Positions 34,779-44,586 of a stretch of 64,000 nt of DNA are shown in pieces. The stretch covers positions 157,099-221,098 of the forward strand of contig JAOZHU010000025.1 of NCBI GenBank assembly GCA_026014705.1, given 5' to 3'. Origin of the DNA: Candidatus Bathyarchaeota archaeon (GTDB lineage Archaea; Thermoproteota; Bathyarchaeia; Bathyarchaeales; Bathycorpusculaceae). The translations under genes and the position numbers were made by a program. Positions within the stretch are counted from its first letter, which is position 1, and every line of letters starts with the position of its first letter. The notes under the pieces are model-generated. The model was given only the letters and a program-made list of their open reading frames with translations. It was not told the origin of the DNA and ran no database searches.

Positions 34779-34822
34779 GTTTATATGTCGCTTGTGATGT
34801 CTTTGGCGATATCGCTTGTGAT
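34779..34822 (+). promoter_or_regulatory. PadR operon promoter with repeated operator
   Basis: A TATA-like TTTATATG (34780-34787) is followed by TCGCTTGTGAT at 34788-34798 and again at 34812-34822, 24 bases apart. The second copy sits in ATATC-N6-GATAT, an inverted repeat, four bases before the ATG. PadR proteins usually repress their own operon at such sites. Confidence 0.6.
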
Positions 34823-34825
34823 ATT

Positions 34826-35383
34826 ATGGCTGAGAGATTGGCGAACCGAACTAGCGGTGTTCCAAGAGGGCTCCTCCGTTTCCTAGTCTTAACCATGCTA
34901 GCAAAGAAGCCAATGTCAGGCGTAGAAATCGTGGAAGTGATTGAGAAAGAAACAGGCGGTAGGTGGAAACCCAGTTCAGGATCCGTCTATCCGCTCTTAG
35001 CGTGGTTACACGATAAAGATTTCACCAGCGAACTGCATAGCGAAGAAATGGGGATTAAACGGTACGCGCTTACAGAGAAGGGAAAAGCGTTTTTTGAAAA
35101 GCAAATAGCCAACGGGCGAAAAATGTTGAACAAACTGGAATTTCTTGTCCCCCTCCTCATCGGAAAATTCCAGTTTGACCCTAACGATGAAGAAATTCTT
35201 GCAAGAACAAAAGAACCAGCGCAGAGAGTTGTCAAGACTCTTCTAGACTTGCGGGAAGAAAAAAATTACAAAGTAACAGAACAGATTGCAAGGGACATCG
35301 AGAGAATTCTGAACAAATGCGCTGATGAGCTTGAAGAAATAGTGCGAAAAACCCGTGAAAAGAACAGGCGCCAATCAGGATAA
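34826..35383 (+). CDS. PadR-family transcription regulator
   Basis: 185 residues. Winged helix at 15-90: GLLRFLVLTMLAKKPMSGVEIVEVIE, then GRWKPSSGSVYPLLAWLHDK and a wing RYALTEKGKAFF. The C-terminal part is a long helical dimerisation domain. It is the first gene of the exporter operon and probably its substrate-sensing repressor. Confidence 0.9.
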   Translation: MAERLANRTSGVPRGLLRFLVLTMLAKKPMSGVEIVEVIEKETGGRWKPSSGSVYPLLAWLHDKDFTSELHSEEMGIKRYALTEKGKAFFEKQIANGRKMLNKLEFLVPLLIGKFQFDPNDEEILARTKEPAQRVVKTLLDLREEKNYKVTEQIARDIERILNKCADELEEIVRKTREKNRRQSG

Positions 35384-35416
35384 TGCTGAAAACAAATAGT
35401 GGAGGATGAACAGGTT

Positions 35417-38400
35417 ATGGGCATAAAATCTAGTTTCATGATAGCAGCAAGGTCGCTTCTGCGAAGAAAAACAAAAAACCTCAGCGCGATTCTAGCCGTA
35501 ACCCTAGGCGTCACGTTACTGGTCGGCATCCAAATCACAACCGACACGCTGGAAAACTCGTTCATGACAAGCTTGCTCCAACGTCAAGGCGAAGTTGACT
35601 TCCGCGTATCCAACTCCACAACTGGCGGCTACCTCACATCAGCCGACGCGGAAAACATCAGCGCACTAGTCCCAAACGCAGTGGGAATAATGCCTGAACT
35701 GTCAACAGATGCACCCGTAATGCTGGGTTCCCAGTTTGATGACTCAGTTGAAATGGCTGGAATCCCCACCGATTTTCCAGAGGCATTCGGCTCTTTCTAC
35801 GATTGGAAAACAGGAGACAAACTGAACCTTAACGCGCTTCTTGCAAGCAACAGCAGCATCCTCTTATCAAGCTCCCAGGCTGAAAAACTGGGACTAACCA
35901 AAGAAGCCACATTGCCACTGAAACTAACCACCGAGTTCACAAACCTCACAGCAACCGTTCAAACGCCACCAACGGTTCCATTAGCCAATTGGACCGTCAA
36001 CGCAAACACCACTAGTGCACAATATGTCTTAAACAGTTCTTCACCATATCTTTCGCTCACAGTCGTACCAGTCAACTTCACTGGTATAGTAACCCTTTAC
36101 ACGATAAACTGCCCCAGACTTGGCCTTTCAAATTACGATTACATCAACGTAACCGCTGCAGGGTCAAACAACACCCTCGTGGTATTAGGTTTCTCCATGG
36201 ATGATGGCAGCACTCTCACTGTGGCGAACCTGACAAACATAGAAACTCTAAACACTACGCAATTTGACCTCTCGCCTTATTCTGAAAGAACACTACGAGG
36301 AGACGCATTTCTAGCGATAATGAGCGCTAACGGCACCCAAGCAGAAATCGAAATATCCGAAATCAAATTTGAAAGCTCAACCCCAATAATCACCTACACA
36401 CCCACAACAGAAAGAGTAGACCTGCAAGTAGTTGGAATTTTTGATTCTAAACGTCCCGGAATAGGCTCGCAGTATCGGGGAATCGTATTCAAGCTAGAAC
36501 ACCTTCAGCAATGGATGAGCCTGCAGGACCCACAACAAAAAACAGACATAATTAAAGCCTACTTGGTAGCCCTCAAAACAGACCACTTCACTTCAGAAAT
36601 AAGCAGAGACTATCTACAAGAACAGGTGGATATGTTCAAGGCGGTTACTCCTGAAACTGTGGATCCAGCCACGGGAAACACGCGGAAAATCTTTAGAGTT
36701 CAATCGTACCGGTTGACGTTCTTCAGCATCGCAGAGATGGTCATGACGCTGCTGTCCACCATGCTCACAGCGTTAGGGCTTCTGATAATGATAACCGGTG
36801 TCCTGCTAATCACAAACGTTCAGCTCATGAACGTGGAAGATCGAGAGTTTCAGACAGGTGTTCTGCGGGCTGTTGGAGAGAACCGCCGCGGAATCACTCA
36901 ATCGATGCTCATAGAAAACGTGTTTCAAGGAATACTCGGCGGAATATTCGGCTTATTCGGAGGCTTAGTGTTCGGTCAAGCTGTTGCGTCTTATCTTGTG
37001 AGCCTGTTCGGCACGGGGCAATTCAGCGTCCAACCGGTTGTGTCACAGCAAGTTGTGGTTCTCTCAGTCCTAATCGGAGTAGCACTGGGCATCATAACAG
37101 GCATATTGCCTGCTTTGAGAGCTTCCAGAGTAAACATTGTAGAAGCACTTCGGGGAATCAAAGTTGCATTTGAAGAAAAGTCAGGGCGCAATCTGGCGTT
37201 GTTCGGAGTATTAGCCATCGTCGCAGGCTGTTTTGTTCTGCTGATTAACGGTGTTTTCGATAAGACTTGTGAAGGTATCTGGGTTGCTGAAGGCTGGAAT
37301 ACGTTACAAGAGTGGCGGAACATTCTAATCGGGGCGGGCTTGCTTTTCGCCGGCGTAGGCATAGTTCTTTCGCGGTTCATCAGCCGCGTGAAAGCGTTAA
37401 ACTTCACCGCCATCGCCATTTGGGCTATACCTGTTTTCCTGTTCGTTGTAGCCATGGGCGAGTGGATACCGGATATTACGGGATTGGCGCCCGACATTCT
37501 GATAATTGGCGTGATGGAAATAGTCATCGGTTCCGTATTGTTGGTGTCGGTGAACCTTCCTCCAGCCATGAAAGCCTTGCGTTCGGTTCTTGTCAAAATC
37601 AAAGGATTAAAAGGCGTGGGACAAATCGCGCCAGCGCTGATTTCATCTCATAAGACGCGTTCGACGCTGACTTTCGCAATTTTCGCTGTGATATTGACGT
37701 TGAATGTAACTGTTGCGACGCTGGTGCCTACTAATCTGAGCTCAATCATCGAAACCGAGCAAGATTCCAGAGGAGTCGACATCATCGTAACCCTCAACAA
37801 GCCAGTAGCAAACATTGCTAACGTTTCATATGTGGAAGAACTGTACAAACTTGACAGCCATATAATTGACGTAATCGGCTTCAAAACATACGCTTCACGG
37901 ACTGATTACCAGCGGTATGCGGCATTAAACAACCCGTACTCGTCAGCCTTCAACCCGCAAACAGACATGCTGCCGATAGGATACGGCGAACTTAGAAAGG
38001 AACAGATCCGCGGAAACGCATCTGACGCTGAATGGCGCTACAACTTCTACTTGAGCAGTTTCCCAGATGGCGTTGCACAGCCACCCGCCGATGAGGTAAC
38101 AGATGGAGAGTTGACTGAGATGTCTAAGCAAGCATGGGAAATGTTTTTCGATCCCTCATACAGGATGGCGGCATATAATGTTTCGTTGGCGAAACTGATG
38201 TCGGATGAACGCGACCTAAGCGACTTGGACCTTACGTCTTTTAGTGGTTACTCAGGCAGAGAACTGGAAGGCGTTGATGTGCTGCGTTACGAAAACGGCA
38301 CCGTTATCAAAAATCCGATAGTGTTCACTGACTCGTTCATTCTTCCAATGGGGTTGCAGGTGTGGATACCGATGAACACATCCGAATATGGCTTGCCCGT

Positions 38401-39184
38401 TTATCAAGCGTTCACTATTGCAGGAAGATTGGATTCACAGAGGGCAGGAGGGTTTCCATTATCATCTTTCAGCCTCTTGAGCGGAGACGAGTTCAACATC
38501 ATGGACGCCTTGGGAAAACTGTACCTGCCTGAATATTGGGCAAACCAAACCAGTTTCTTGGCAGAAGCAGACGGTGTGACCTCAATATCAAAGGCACCCA
38601 ACCAGTTTAACCAATTCCTCATCAAGACTAGTTACGACATGGATGACCCGCGAATCCAGTCAATCGCGCAAGCGATTATGAATTTCACGAACACAAACGA
38701 TGAAGGCTACCGGGGCTTGGTTGGAGACAACTTCTACGTGGCAAGCGCCACAGTGCTCTACTCAAAGATTGAACAGTCGCTGGAGATGATTCAACGCGTG
38801 GTCTCCTTCCTACAAATATACGTCACATTCGGCTTGGTCATCGGCACAGTAGGCATGGCGGTAATCTCCATCCGCAACGTCTCGGAGAGAAAACGGGAAA
38901 TCGGCATGATGCGGGCAATCGGCTTCCCGAGAACTCAAGTTATGCTTTCGGTGCTGCTGGAACTGGTGGTGCTAGGAATAATCGGCTTAGCTATCGGAGT
39001 CGTCAACGGTGTGCTAATCAGCGTCGGCTTCGCGAACATGCAAGGTGCTACGCTGGTCATTCCATGGAACGACCTCGGCGTGTACTTGGGCATAATCACA
39101 GTTATCGCCATAGCGGCAGGCGCCATTCCGGGATGGTTTGCCTCCAGAATTCCACCAGCGGAAGCGTTAAGATATGTAGGATGA
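35417..39184 (+). CDS. MacB/FtsX-type ABC exporter permease, double-length
   Basis: 1255 residues from ATG 35417 (GGAGG lies 11 bases upstream; a GTG at 35399 has no such site). The first FtsX unit has a TM helix near 25-45, a large extracytoplasmic domain (about 45-430) and three TM helices with the MacB end motif GILPALRASRVNIVEALRG. A hydrophobic linker region (about 590-720) follows. The second unit has TM, ectodomain (about 765-1125) and the terminal IPGWFASRIPPAEALRYVG. Such permeases export lipids, peptides or lipoproteins by mechanotransmission. Two ATPase genes follow directly. Confidence 0.88.
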   Translation: MGIKSSFMIAARSLLRRKTKNLSAILAVTLGVTLLVGIQITTDTLENSFMTSLLQRQGEVDFRVSNSTTGGYLTSADAENISALVPNAVGIMPELSTDAPVMLGSQFDDSVEMAGIPTDFPEAFGSFYDWKTGDKLNLNALLASNSSILLSSSQAEKLGLTKEATLPLKLTTEFTNLTATVQTPPTVPLANWTVNANTTSAQYVLNSSSPYLSLTVVPVNFTGIVTLYTINCPRLGLSNYDYINVTAAGSNNTLVVLGFSMDDGSTLTVANLTNIETLNTTQFDLSPYSERTLRGDAFLAIMSANGTQAEIEISEIKFESSTPIITYTPTTERVDLQVVGIFDSKRPGIGSQYRGIVFKLEHLQQWMSLQDPQQKTDIIKAYLVALKTDHFTSEISRDYLQEQVDMFKAVTPETVDPATGNTRKIFRVQSYRLTFFSIAEMVMTLLSTMLTALGLLIMITGVLLITNVQLMNVEDREFQTGVLRAVGENRRGITQSMLIENVFQGILGGIFGLFGGLVFGQAVASYLVSLFGTGQFSVQPVVSQQVVVLSVLIGVALGIITGILPALRASRVNIVEALRGIKVAFEEKSGRNLALFGVLAIVAGCFVLLINGVFDKTCEGIWVAEGWNTLQEWRNILIGAGLLFAGVGIVLSRFISRVKALNFTAIAIWAIPVFLFVVAMGEWIPDITGLAPDILIIGVMEIVIGSVLLVSVNLPPAMKALRSVLVKIKGLKGVGQIAPALISSHKTRSTLTFAIFAVILTLNVTVATLVPTNLSSIIETEQDSRGVDIIVTLNKPVANIANVSYVEELYKLDSHIIDVIGFKTYASRTDYQRYAALNNPYSSAFNPQTDMLPIGYGELRKEQIRGNASDAEWRYNFYLSSFPDGVAQPPADEVTDGELTEMSKQAWEMFFDPSYRMAAYNVSLAKLMSDERDLSDLDLTSFSGYSGRELEGVDVLRYENGTVIKNPIVFTDSFILPMGLQVWIPMNTSEYGLPVYQAFTIAGRLDSQRAGGFPLSSFSLLSGDEFNIMDALGKLYLPEYWANQTSFLAEADGVTSISKAPNQFNQFLIKTSYDMDDPRIQSIAQAIMNFTNTNDEGYRGLVGDNFYVASATVLYSKIEQSLEMIQRVVSFLQIYVTFGLVIGTVGMAVISIRNVSERKREIGMMRAIGFPRTQVMLSVLLELVVLGIIGLAIGVVNGVLISVGFANMQGATLVIPWNDLGVYLGIITVIAIAAGAIPGWFASRIPPAEALRYVG

Positions 39185-39194
39185 GGGAAAGACA

Positions 39195-39926
39195 ATGACA
39201 GCAACAAGAAATAGAGAATCAATTCTCGTCATCTCAGGACTGCACAAGCGTTACAATGAAGGAAAATCAAATGAAGTCCACGCCCTCCGAGGAGTAGACC
39301 TCATTGTTAAAAGAGGAGACATGATGGCGATTATGGGACCATCGGGTTGTGGAAAGACAACGCTATTGAACATGATAGGTCATCTGGACCGCCGTTCGGA
39401 AGGGAAAATTGTCATAGACAACATTGACACAGCCACACTTTCCGACGGAAAAATGACTGCTTTTCGCAGGGACAAAATCGGTTTCATATTCCAGTTATTC
39501 AACCTTTTTCCATTCTTATCTGCTGTAGAAAACGTGGAGACGCCGTTGCTGCTGAAGGGTATGAAGGCGGGAGTGGCCCGCGAGCAAGCGAAAATGCTTC
39601 TGAGAGAATTAGGCATGGGCGATAGGCTGTATCATCTGCCTTCTGAGCTTTCTGGAGGTCAACAGCAACGGGTCGCTATTGCTCGCGCGCTCATCACGGA
39701 ACCAGCGATAATTCTGGGGGATGAGCCCACAGGCGACTTGCATTCTGCAACAAGCGCTGAAATCATGAAGCTGTTTCGCCGAATCAACAGGATAAATCAG
39801 CAAACCCTTGTGTTGGTCACTCACAGCAGATGGATAGCTGAGCACTGCGACTACATTGTTCACATGAGTGACGGAAAAATCTCCCGCCTTGAGCAAGGAC
39901 CGTTTAAAGCAGAGGAGGAAAATTAA
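39195..39926 (+). CDS. ABC exporter ATPase (MacB/LolD type)
   Basis: 243 residues. Walker A GPSGCGKTT (48-56), Q-loop FIFQLFNLFPFLSA, signature LSGGQQQRVAIARAL, Walker B IILGDEPTGDL and switch His in LVTHSRW. GAGGGA precedes ATG. It lies 10 bases after the permease and would energise one or both of its halves. Confidence 0.93.
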   Translation: MTATRNRESILVISGLHKRYNEGKSNEVHALRGVDLIVKRGDMMAIMGPSGCGKTTLLNMIGHLDRRSEGKIVIDNIDTATLSDGKMTAFRRDKIGFIFQLFNLFPFLSAVENVETPLLLKGMKAGVAREQAKMLLRELGMGDRLYHLPSELSGGQQQRVAIARALITEPAIILGDEPTGDLHSATSAEIMKLFRRINRINQQTLVLVTHSRWIAEHCDYIVHMSDGKISRLEQGPFKAEEEN

Positions 39927-41746
39927 TGAGAGTTTACGCGGCTGGATTAATAGACAAGTCGTTGCGGGCAGATAATGTGAAATTACAGAGGAAACTCGTT
40001 TCTGATTGCCGCGGGATTCTGCATGTGCCCAGCAAAGCCATGGCCAGCCAAGAACTGAACACGTTCATCGTTTTGTCTGGAGAAAAAAACGGTGCAGTGA
40101 ACCAGAAAGTTGTTGAAGAAATCGAAAAAGGAAGGCTTTACAGCGTTTTTAGGAAATATTATGCAGATAACAAGTCCAAATTGCAGAAACAGCTTAAGAA
40201 TCATCAGGAACTGCGGGAAACATCAAACATTGTTAAAGAATTCATTGATGAAGTTGACCCGAACCTTGTAAAACATTTCAAATCACAGCTCAGGAAGATA
40301 ATCAAAGAGTTACCAAAAGGCTACCGTGAAATCCAGTTGAAAAGTTACGTGGCGATTTGGGATTTCACGGAGACTCGGGAGTATCGGTTTTTCCTTTCAG
40401 GATTTGATTCAGCCGCATTCACGGGCTCAGCAGCCGAGAATTCGCTGAAGGTTGCAGAATTGGTGGACAAGCTGCTGATGGCGAACTTTTTTGCGGTGTT
40501 TTTGAAGCCGACAACCACACGCCTGAAACAGTTGGACCGCGTGCTTGAAAGGCTGAAACTCGGCGTTGAAGGAACGCACTATAAGGCAACTGACCCGAAG
40601 TTGCAGAAGAAGTTGGAAATGCTTTTCAGGATTTTAGCAGCAAAACTCAGTGCATTACAGGACATAGACAATTTGCTTTCAAGAATTTTCAGGTTATTTG
40701 AAGTCCCGCATGCTGCACTCACGTTGCATAACTTCAAGAACGGTGCCGTAGATTTGAACAAAGCGCTTTTGGAGATAGCGTCAGAAATCGAGTCTGGAAA
40801 AACCTTGCTTCTTGAAGTTCACGGCAAACTGCAAGAGTGCCAAATTCAGCTGCGGGATTACTTGGATGAACACAAAAATGGAGTAAGAATCGTAGAGTCG
40901 GCTGATGAATTCAAAAACGCGCTGTTGCCGATGGCAGAGTTAAGCGTTGACCTGTTTGTTGAAGCTGAACTGCTGAAAATGTGGACAGACTTTTTCGGCG
41001 TTGACATTCCTTATTTCGTTTTTGACAAGCAGCTTTTTGCCACGCGAGATATCGAAGTGACCGATGCCGCAGAAGGCAGCATCATCACTGTACGTGGGTT
41101 AACTAAGAATTATAATCTTGGTCGAACAACCGTTTACGCGCTGCGAGGTGTAAACCTCGACGTTAAAGAGGGCGAGTTCGTCGCGATTGTGGGAAACTCG
41201 GGCGCGGGAAAAACCACACTGTTAAATTGTATGGCGGGTCTTGACAGCCCAGATCATGGCGTGGTGCTGTTTAGAGGAAAAAACCTCCACAAAATGGGTG
41301 ACGCAGCAAAATCGAAAGTCAGACTACTGGAAATGGGGTTCATATTCCAAAGCTACGCCTTGCTGCCTCACTTTAGTACTCGCGAGAACATAGCCTTGCC
41401 CGCGGACTTGGCAGGATTAAGCAAAGAACTGCGAGAACGCATAGAAGACCTCCTGAAAGGTGTTGGATTGAGCAGTCAGGCTAAGCAGTACCCTGCGACG
41501 TTAAGCGGCGGTCAAATGCAGCGTGTAGCCATTGCCCGAGCGTTGACCAACCGCCCTGCAGTGATTTTTGCGGATGAACCTACTGGCGATTTGGATTCCG
41601 CAACTGGAAAACAGGTAATGGATTTGCTTAAGAAGTTTCATGAAGAGACAAAAACCACAATCATCCTAATCACTCATGAAAAAGACGTTGCTGATTATGC
41701 TGAGAGACAAATCATGATAGAGGACGGAGTAATCGCCCACAGCTAA
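39926..41746 (+). CDS. ABC exporter ATPase with a 385-residue N-terminal domain of unknown function
   Basis: Residues 386-606 are a standard MacB-type ATPase: Walker A GNSGAGKTT (423-431), signature LSGGQMQRVAIARAL, Walker B VIFADEPTGDLD. The first 385 residues form a helical, charged domain with a short mixed start (MRVYAAGLIDKSLRADNV) and several coiled-coil-like stretches, with no membrane helix and no motif I recognise. ATG overlaps the preceding stop by one base (TAATG). The extra domain could dock a cytosolic partner or sense substrate. Confidence 0.88.
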   Translation: MRVYAAGLIDKSLRADNVKLQRKLVSDCRGILHVPSKAMASQELNTFIVLSGEKNGAVNQKVVEEIEKGRLYSVFRKYYADNKSKLQKQLKNHQELRETSNIVKEFIDEVDPNLVKHFKSQLRKIIKELPKGYREIQLKSYVAIWDFTETREYRFFLSGFDSAAFTGSAAENSLKVAELVDKLLMANFFAVFLKPTTTRLKQLDRVLERLKLGVEGTHYKATDPKLQKKLEMLFRILAAKLSALQDIDNLLSRIFRLFEVPHAALTLHNFKNGAVDLNKALLEIASEIESGKTLLLEVHGKLQECQIQLRDYLDEHKNGVRIVESADEFKNALLPMAELSVDLFVEAELLKMWTDFFGVDIPYFVFDKQLFATRDIEVTDAAEGSIITVRGLTKNYNLGRTTVYALRGVNLDVKEGEFVAIVGNSGAGKTTLLNCMAGLDSPDHGVVLFRGKNLHKMGDAAKSKVRLLEMGFIFQSYALLPHFSTRENIALPADLAGLSKELRERIEDLLKGVGLSSQAKQYPATLSGGQMQRVAIARALTNRPAVIFADEPTGDLDSATGKQVMDLLKKFHEETKTTIILITHEKDVADYAERQIMIEDGVIAHS

Positions 41747-41748
41747 AA

Positions 41749-42444
41749 CTATAGGGCAGCTCTCAGGATTATTGGGTATATCTCTTTTGCCACGTATTCC
41801 ACGTACTTGTCCTTGTCTGCGAGGTTAAAGATAGTCACTGAAGCGTCTCGCGTGACGCCTACGACGTAGCCTGTTTCCTTTGACCTTGCCACAACGTACC
41901 ACAAGTCGCCGTGCTTCGTGTAATCCTCAAACAGCGACGTGTTTATCAAGTCTGGACCGTAAAGCGACAGTTTATTTACGTTAGGTATGTCCACGTTGTC
42001 GAAGAACGTTATTTTCGTGTCTTCTGGATTCTTAAGGTGAAACGCCCTGAGGGTTTCAGGCGGAATCCGCGCTTCCACTATGCCGCCGATTTTGTCGAAG
42101 AGGATTTCGCTCAGCTTGTTGGCTATGAAGTTGGCTAACCGCTTTTTCTCCACAACCGCCAAGAAGGTAATGCCTTCCGCTTGGGCGAAGCTGAAGAGCG
42201 CTTCCACGGTGCGCGGCAAAGGCGCTGTCTTGCCTCTGTGGAACACGTGGAGAACGTAATCGTGCGAGTAAACGCCGTTGAGCATGTTCTCTTTTGGCAG
42301 GAGCCCAACGACTTCGGTTAAAAGCGTGAACTTGTAGTCGCCTTCCTCATAATCTTCCTCAAAACGGTAGTTTGCCAGTCGCGCTGCTATCTCGTTTAGG
42401 GCAAGCGGGTCGGCGAGTTTGAAGATTTTTCCAGCCACAACCAT
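41749..42444 (-). CDS. conserved-looking protein of unknown function, 231 residues
   Basis: A soluble alpha/beta protein: GKIFKLADPLALNEIAARL at the start, SHDYVLHVFHRGKTAPLPRTVEALF in the middle, and YVVGVTRDASVTIFNLADKDKY near the end. No catalytic motif recognised. It converges on the exporter operon with two bases between stops and is divergent from the Smc-like operon. Confidence 0.65.
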   Translation of the reverse strand: MVVAGKIFKLADPLALNEIAARLANYRFEEDYEEGDYKFTLLTEVVGLLPKENMLNGVYSHDYVLHVFHRGKTAPLPRTVEALFSFAQAEGITFLAVVEKKRLANFIANKLSEILFDKIGGIVEARIPPETLRAFHLKNPEDTKITFFDNVDIPNVNKLSLYGPDLINTSLFEDYTKHGDLWYVVARSKETGYVVGVTRDASVTIFNLADKDKYVEYVAKEIYPIILRAAL

Positions 42445-42637
42445 TCAGTTTTCACCGTTGTGTAGTGGTGTCAGCGGCATTTATGAAATTTTGCTTTGTC
42501 AACGCCCAAGCGCAACATACCAATGTGCGTTTTGGTGTGTAATTCCACGGTGAAACTCCTGCAAACGCAAACTTGATTTTGAGTTAAACCTTGCCTAATT
42601 GTTTTAATAATAGCGTTTTCACCTATTTACTGCGCCC

Positions 42638-42661
42638 TATAATAGAGGCAAAAAATCTGCT
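42638..42661 (+). promoter_or_regulatory. promoter of the Smc-like operon
   Basis: CCTATAATAG lies about 20 bases upstream of the ATG at 42662, and TTTTAATAATAG a little further. This spacing predicts a leaderless or nearly leaderless transcript. Confidence 0.45.
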
Positions 42662-44584
42662 ATGTTAATACAGGAAGTCATACTGGAAAATTTCATGAGT
42701 TACGAATACGCTAGGGTACCGTTTAAACCCGGCGTAAACGTCATCTGCGGACCCAACGGCGCAGGCAAATCCTCTCTACTTTTAGCTGTCTCCGTTGGCT
42801 TAGGTCAATCGTACACGGAACGCTCCAGAAAACTGAGCGATTTAATACGATGGGGTAAAGACCAAGCTCGCGTCACGCTGGTTTTGGACAACAGCAAACG
42901 CGGCGGCAAGCGTCCAGTCGCCAAATACGCAAAAGACCAGCTTTTCCTGACGCGCGTTCTGCGCAGAGACGGCAAATACTGGTTTGAGTTGGAGAACCGC
43001 GCTGCCACAAAGCAGGATGTTGAACGCTTGCTGGGCAAGTTCGGCGTTGACCCAGACAACATGCTCATAATCATGCACCAGAACATGGTGGAACAGTTCA
43101 CGGTGCTCTCTAACGTGGAGAAACTGCGCATGGTGGAAGCCGCGGTCGGTTTGGAGCCGTTCCGCGAAAACGTCGTGCAAGCCCAGCACAAACTGACGCG
43201 CATCCTCAGCCAAGAAGAATCCGTAAGCAAGCTTTTAGAGTCCGCCGAGCAGACGCTGAATTACTGGCGGGAACAATACGAGAAGTATCAGGAGAAAAAG
43301 CAGCTGCAAACCAAACGGCGCTTTCTGGAACGCGAGCTTGCGTGGGCAGAGGTCGAACGCCGAGAAGGCATAGTCAAAGAACTTGAGGCGAGCAGGCAAA
43401 GAGACCAACAAACCCTGAACCGCATCGAAGAAGAAGCACAAACCGCAACCGCGCAACTGCAAACCCAGCAGAAACAACAAGAAACACTGAAAAACGAAGC
43501 GAAAACGGTTTTCAGTGAACGCCTAAATCTTGAACGCGGAATCGCCGAAAACGAGTCCGCGATAGCGTTGTACCAGCAACTGCTCACAGAAGCCTCAGCC
43601 CTAGAAACCGCGGTTCAGAAAAACCCAAGCCAGTTCAAACTGCTCAAGAGCGAAAACTTGCGCGAGCTACTGGAGAATTCTCGCCACAACCTTTCAAAAC
43701 TAAACGAGCAAGTCAAAATTAACCAAGCTAAACTGCAGAGCACCGAAGAAGCAGCGGAAAAAACTGCCAACAGCATCTTGGACCAGCGAATTCACTTGGC
43801 TCTGCTGCAGTACCGCCGAGAAAACGCGTTGGCGGACTTGCAACGCATAGAAGCTTCTCTTAAAGACGCCAAAGTCCACTTGAGCGCGGCAATGGCGAAG
43901 GCTGAGCAGTCAGGCGCTCGGATTGCGGTTTTGAAAAGCGCCATGGACGTGCTGGATGAAATCCGCGTGACTGACGGGCACTTGGCGGCGCTTCAGGGAG
44001 TTTCCGAAGACATTGAACGCATGTACGAGTCTTACTCCAAGCTGTATTTGGATTTGAAAGAGAAGGCGCAGGTGGTGGCTGATAACCGCGAGAAAGCGCT
44101 TCAGGAAGTGAAGGTGCGCATGGACGCGTGGCGCAACGTCATGCAGAGCTTAATTGACCGCGTGAACTTGGAGTACCAGAAAATCATGGGGCAGACTTTG
44201 GCAGCCGGTGAAGTGCGCTTGTCTAATGGGCATGACATTGAGACCGCTGGCTTAGAAATCCTCGTGGGTTTCAAAGGCGGCAAGCCCGTGACTTTGGATG
44301 CGTACACGCAGAGCGGCGGCGAAAGAACCACGGCGACCATGAGTTTCCTTTTGGCTTTGCAGCAGCATGTGCGGTCGCCTTTCCGTGCTGTTGATGAGTA
44401 TGATATTCACATGGATCCGAAGAACCGTGAAATGATTGCGCGTATGCTTGTGTCAACAATCAAAGACGCTGCGGCGCAGTATATTGTGATTACGCCGAGT
44501 CAGGTTACTTTTGCGCAGGAGAACGCGAACATAATTACGGTGCAGAGCGCTGAGGGCAAATCAATAGTCCGAGAGGTCGCATAA
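42662..44584 (+). CDS. short-armed Smc5/6-like ATPase
   Basis: 640 residues. N-terminal head: FMSYEYARVPFKPGVNVICGPNGAGKSS, with Walker A at 30-38, then LIIMHQNMVEQFTVLSNVEKLRMVEAAVG (134-163), very like the Smc5/Smc6 head. Coiled coil spans roughly 180-480 with no globular hinge that I can recognise, so the arms are about half normal SMC length. C-terminal head: signature QSGGERT (550-556) and Walker B SPFRAVDEYDIHMDP (572-586), again Smc5-like. Expected role: DNA loop or repair-related chromosome binding with the kleisin and winged-helix proteins encoded next. Confidence 0.88.
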   Translation: MLIQEVILENFMSYEYARVPFKPGVNVICGPNGAGKSSLLLAVSVGLGQSYTERSRKLSDLIRWGKDQARVTLVLDNSKRGGKRPVAKYAKDQLFLTRVLRRDGKYWFELENRAATKQDVERLLGKFGVDPDNMLIIMHQNMVEQFTVLSNVEKLRMVEAAVGLEPFRENVVQAQHKLTRILSQEESVSKLLESAEQTLNYWREQYEKYQEKKQLQTKRRFLERELAWAEVERREGIVKELEASRQRDQQTLNRIEEEAQTATAQLQTQQKQQETLKNEAKTVFSERLNLERGIAENESAIALYQQLLTEASALETAVQKNPSQFKLLKSENLRELLENSRHNLSKLNEQVKINQAKLQSTEEAAEKTANSILDQRIHLALLQYRRENALADLQRIEASLKDAKVHLSAAMAKAEQSGARIAVLKSAMDVLDEIRVTDGHLAALQGVSEDIERMYESYSKLYLDLKEKAQVVADNREKALQEVKVRMDAWRNVMQSLIDRVNLEYQKIMGQTLAAGEVRLSNGHDIETAGLEILVGFKGGKPVTLDAYTQSGGERTTATMSFLLALQQHVRSPFRAVDEYDIHMDPKNREMIARMLVSTIKDAAAQYIVITPSQVTFAQENANIITVQSAEGKSIVREVA

Positions 44585-44586
44585 CC

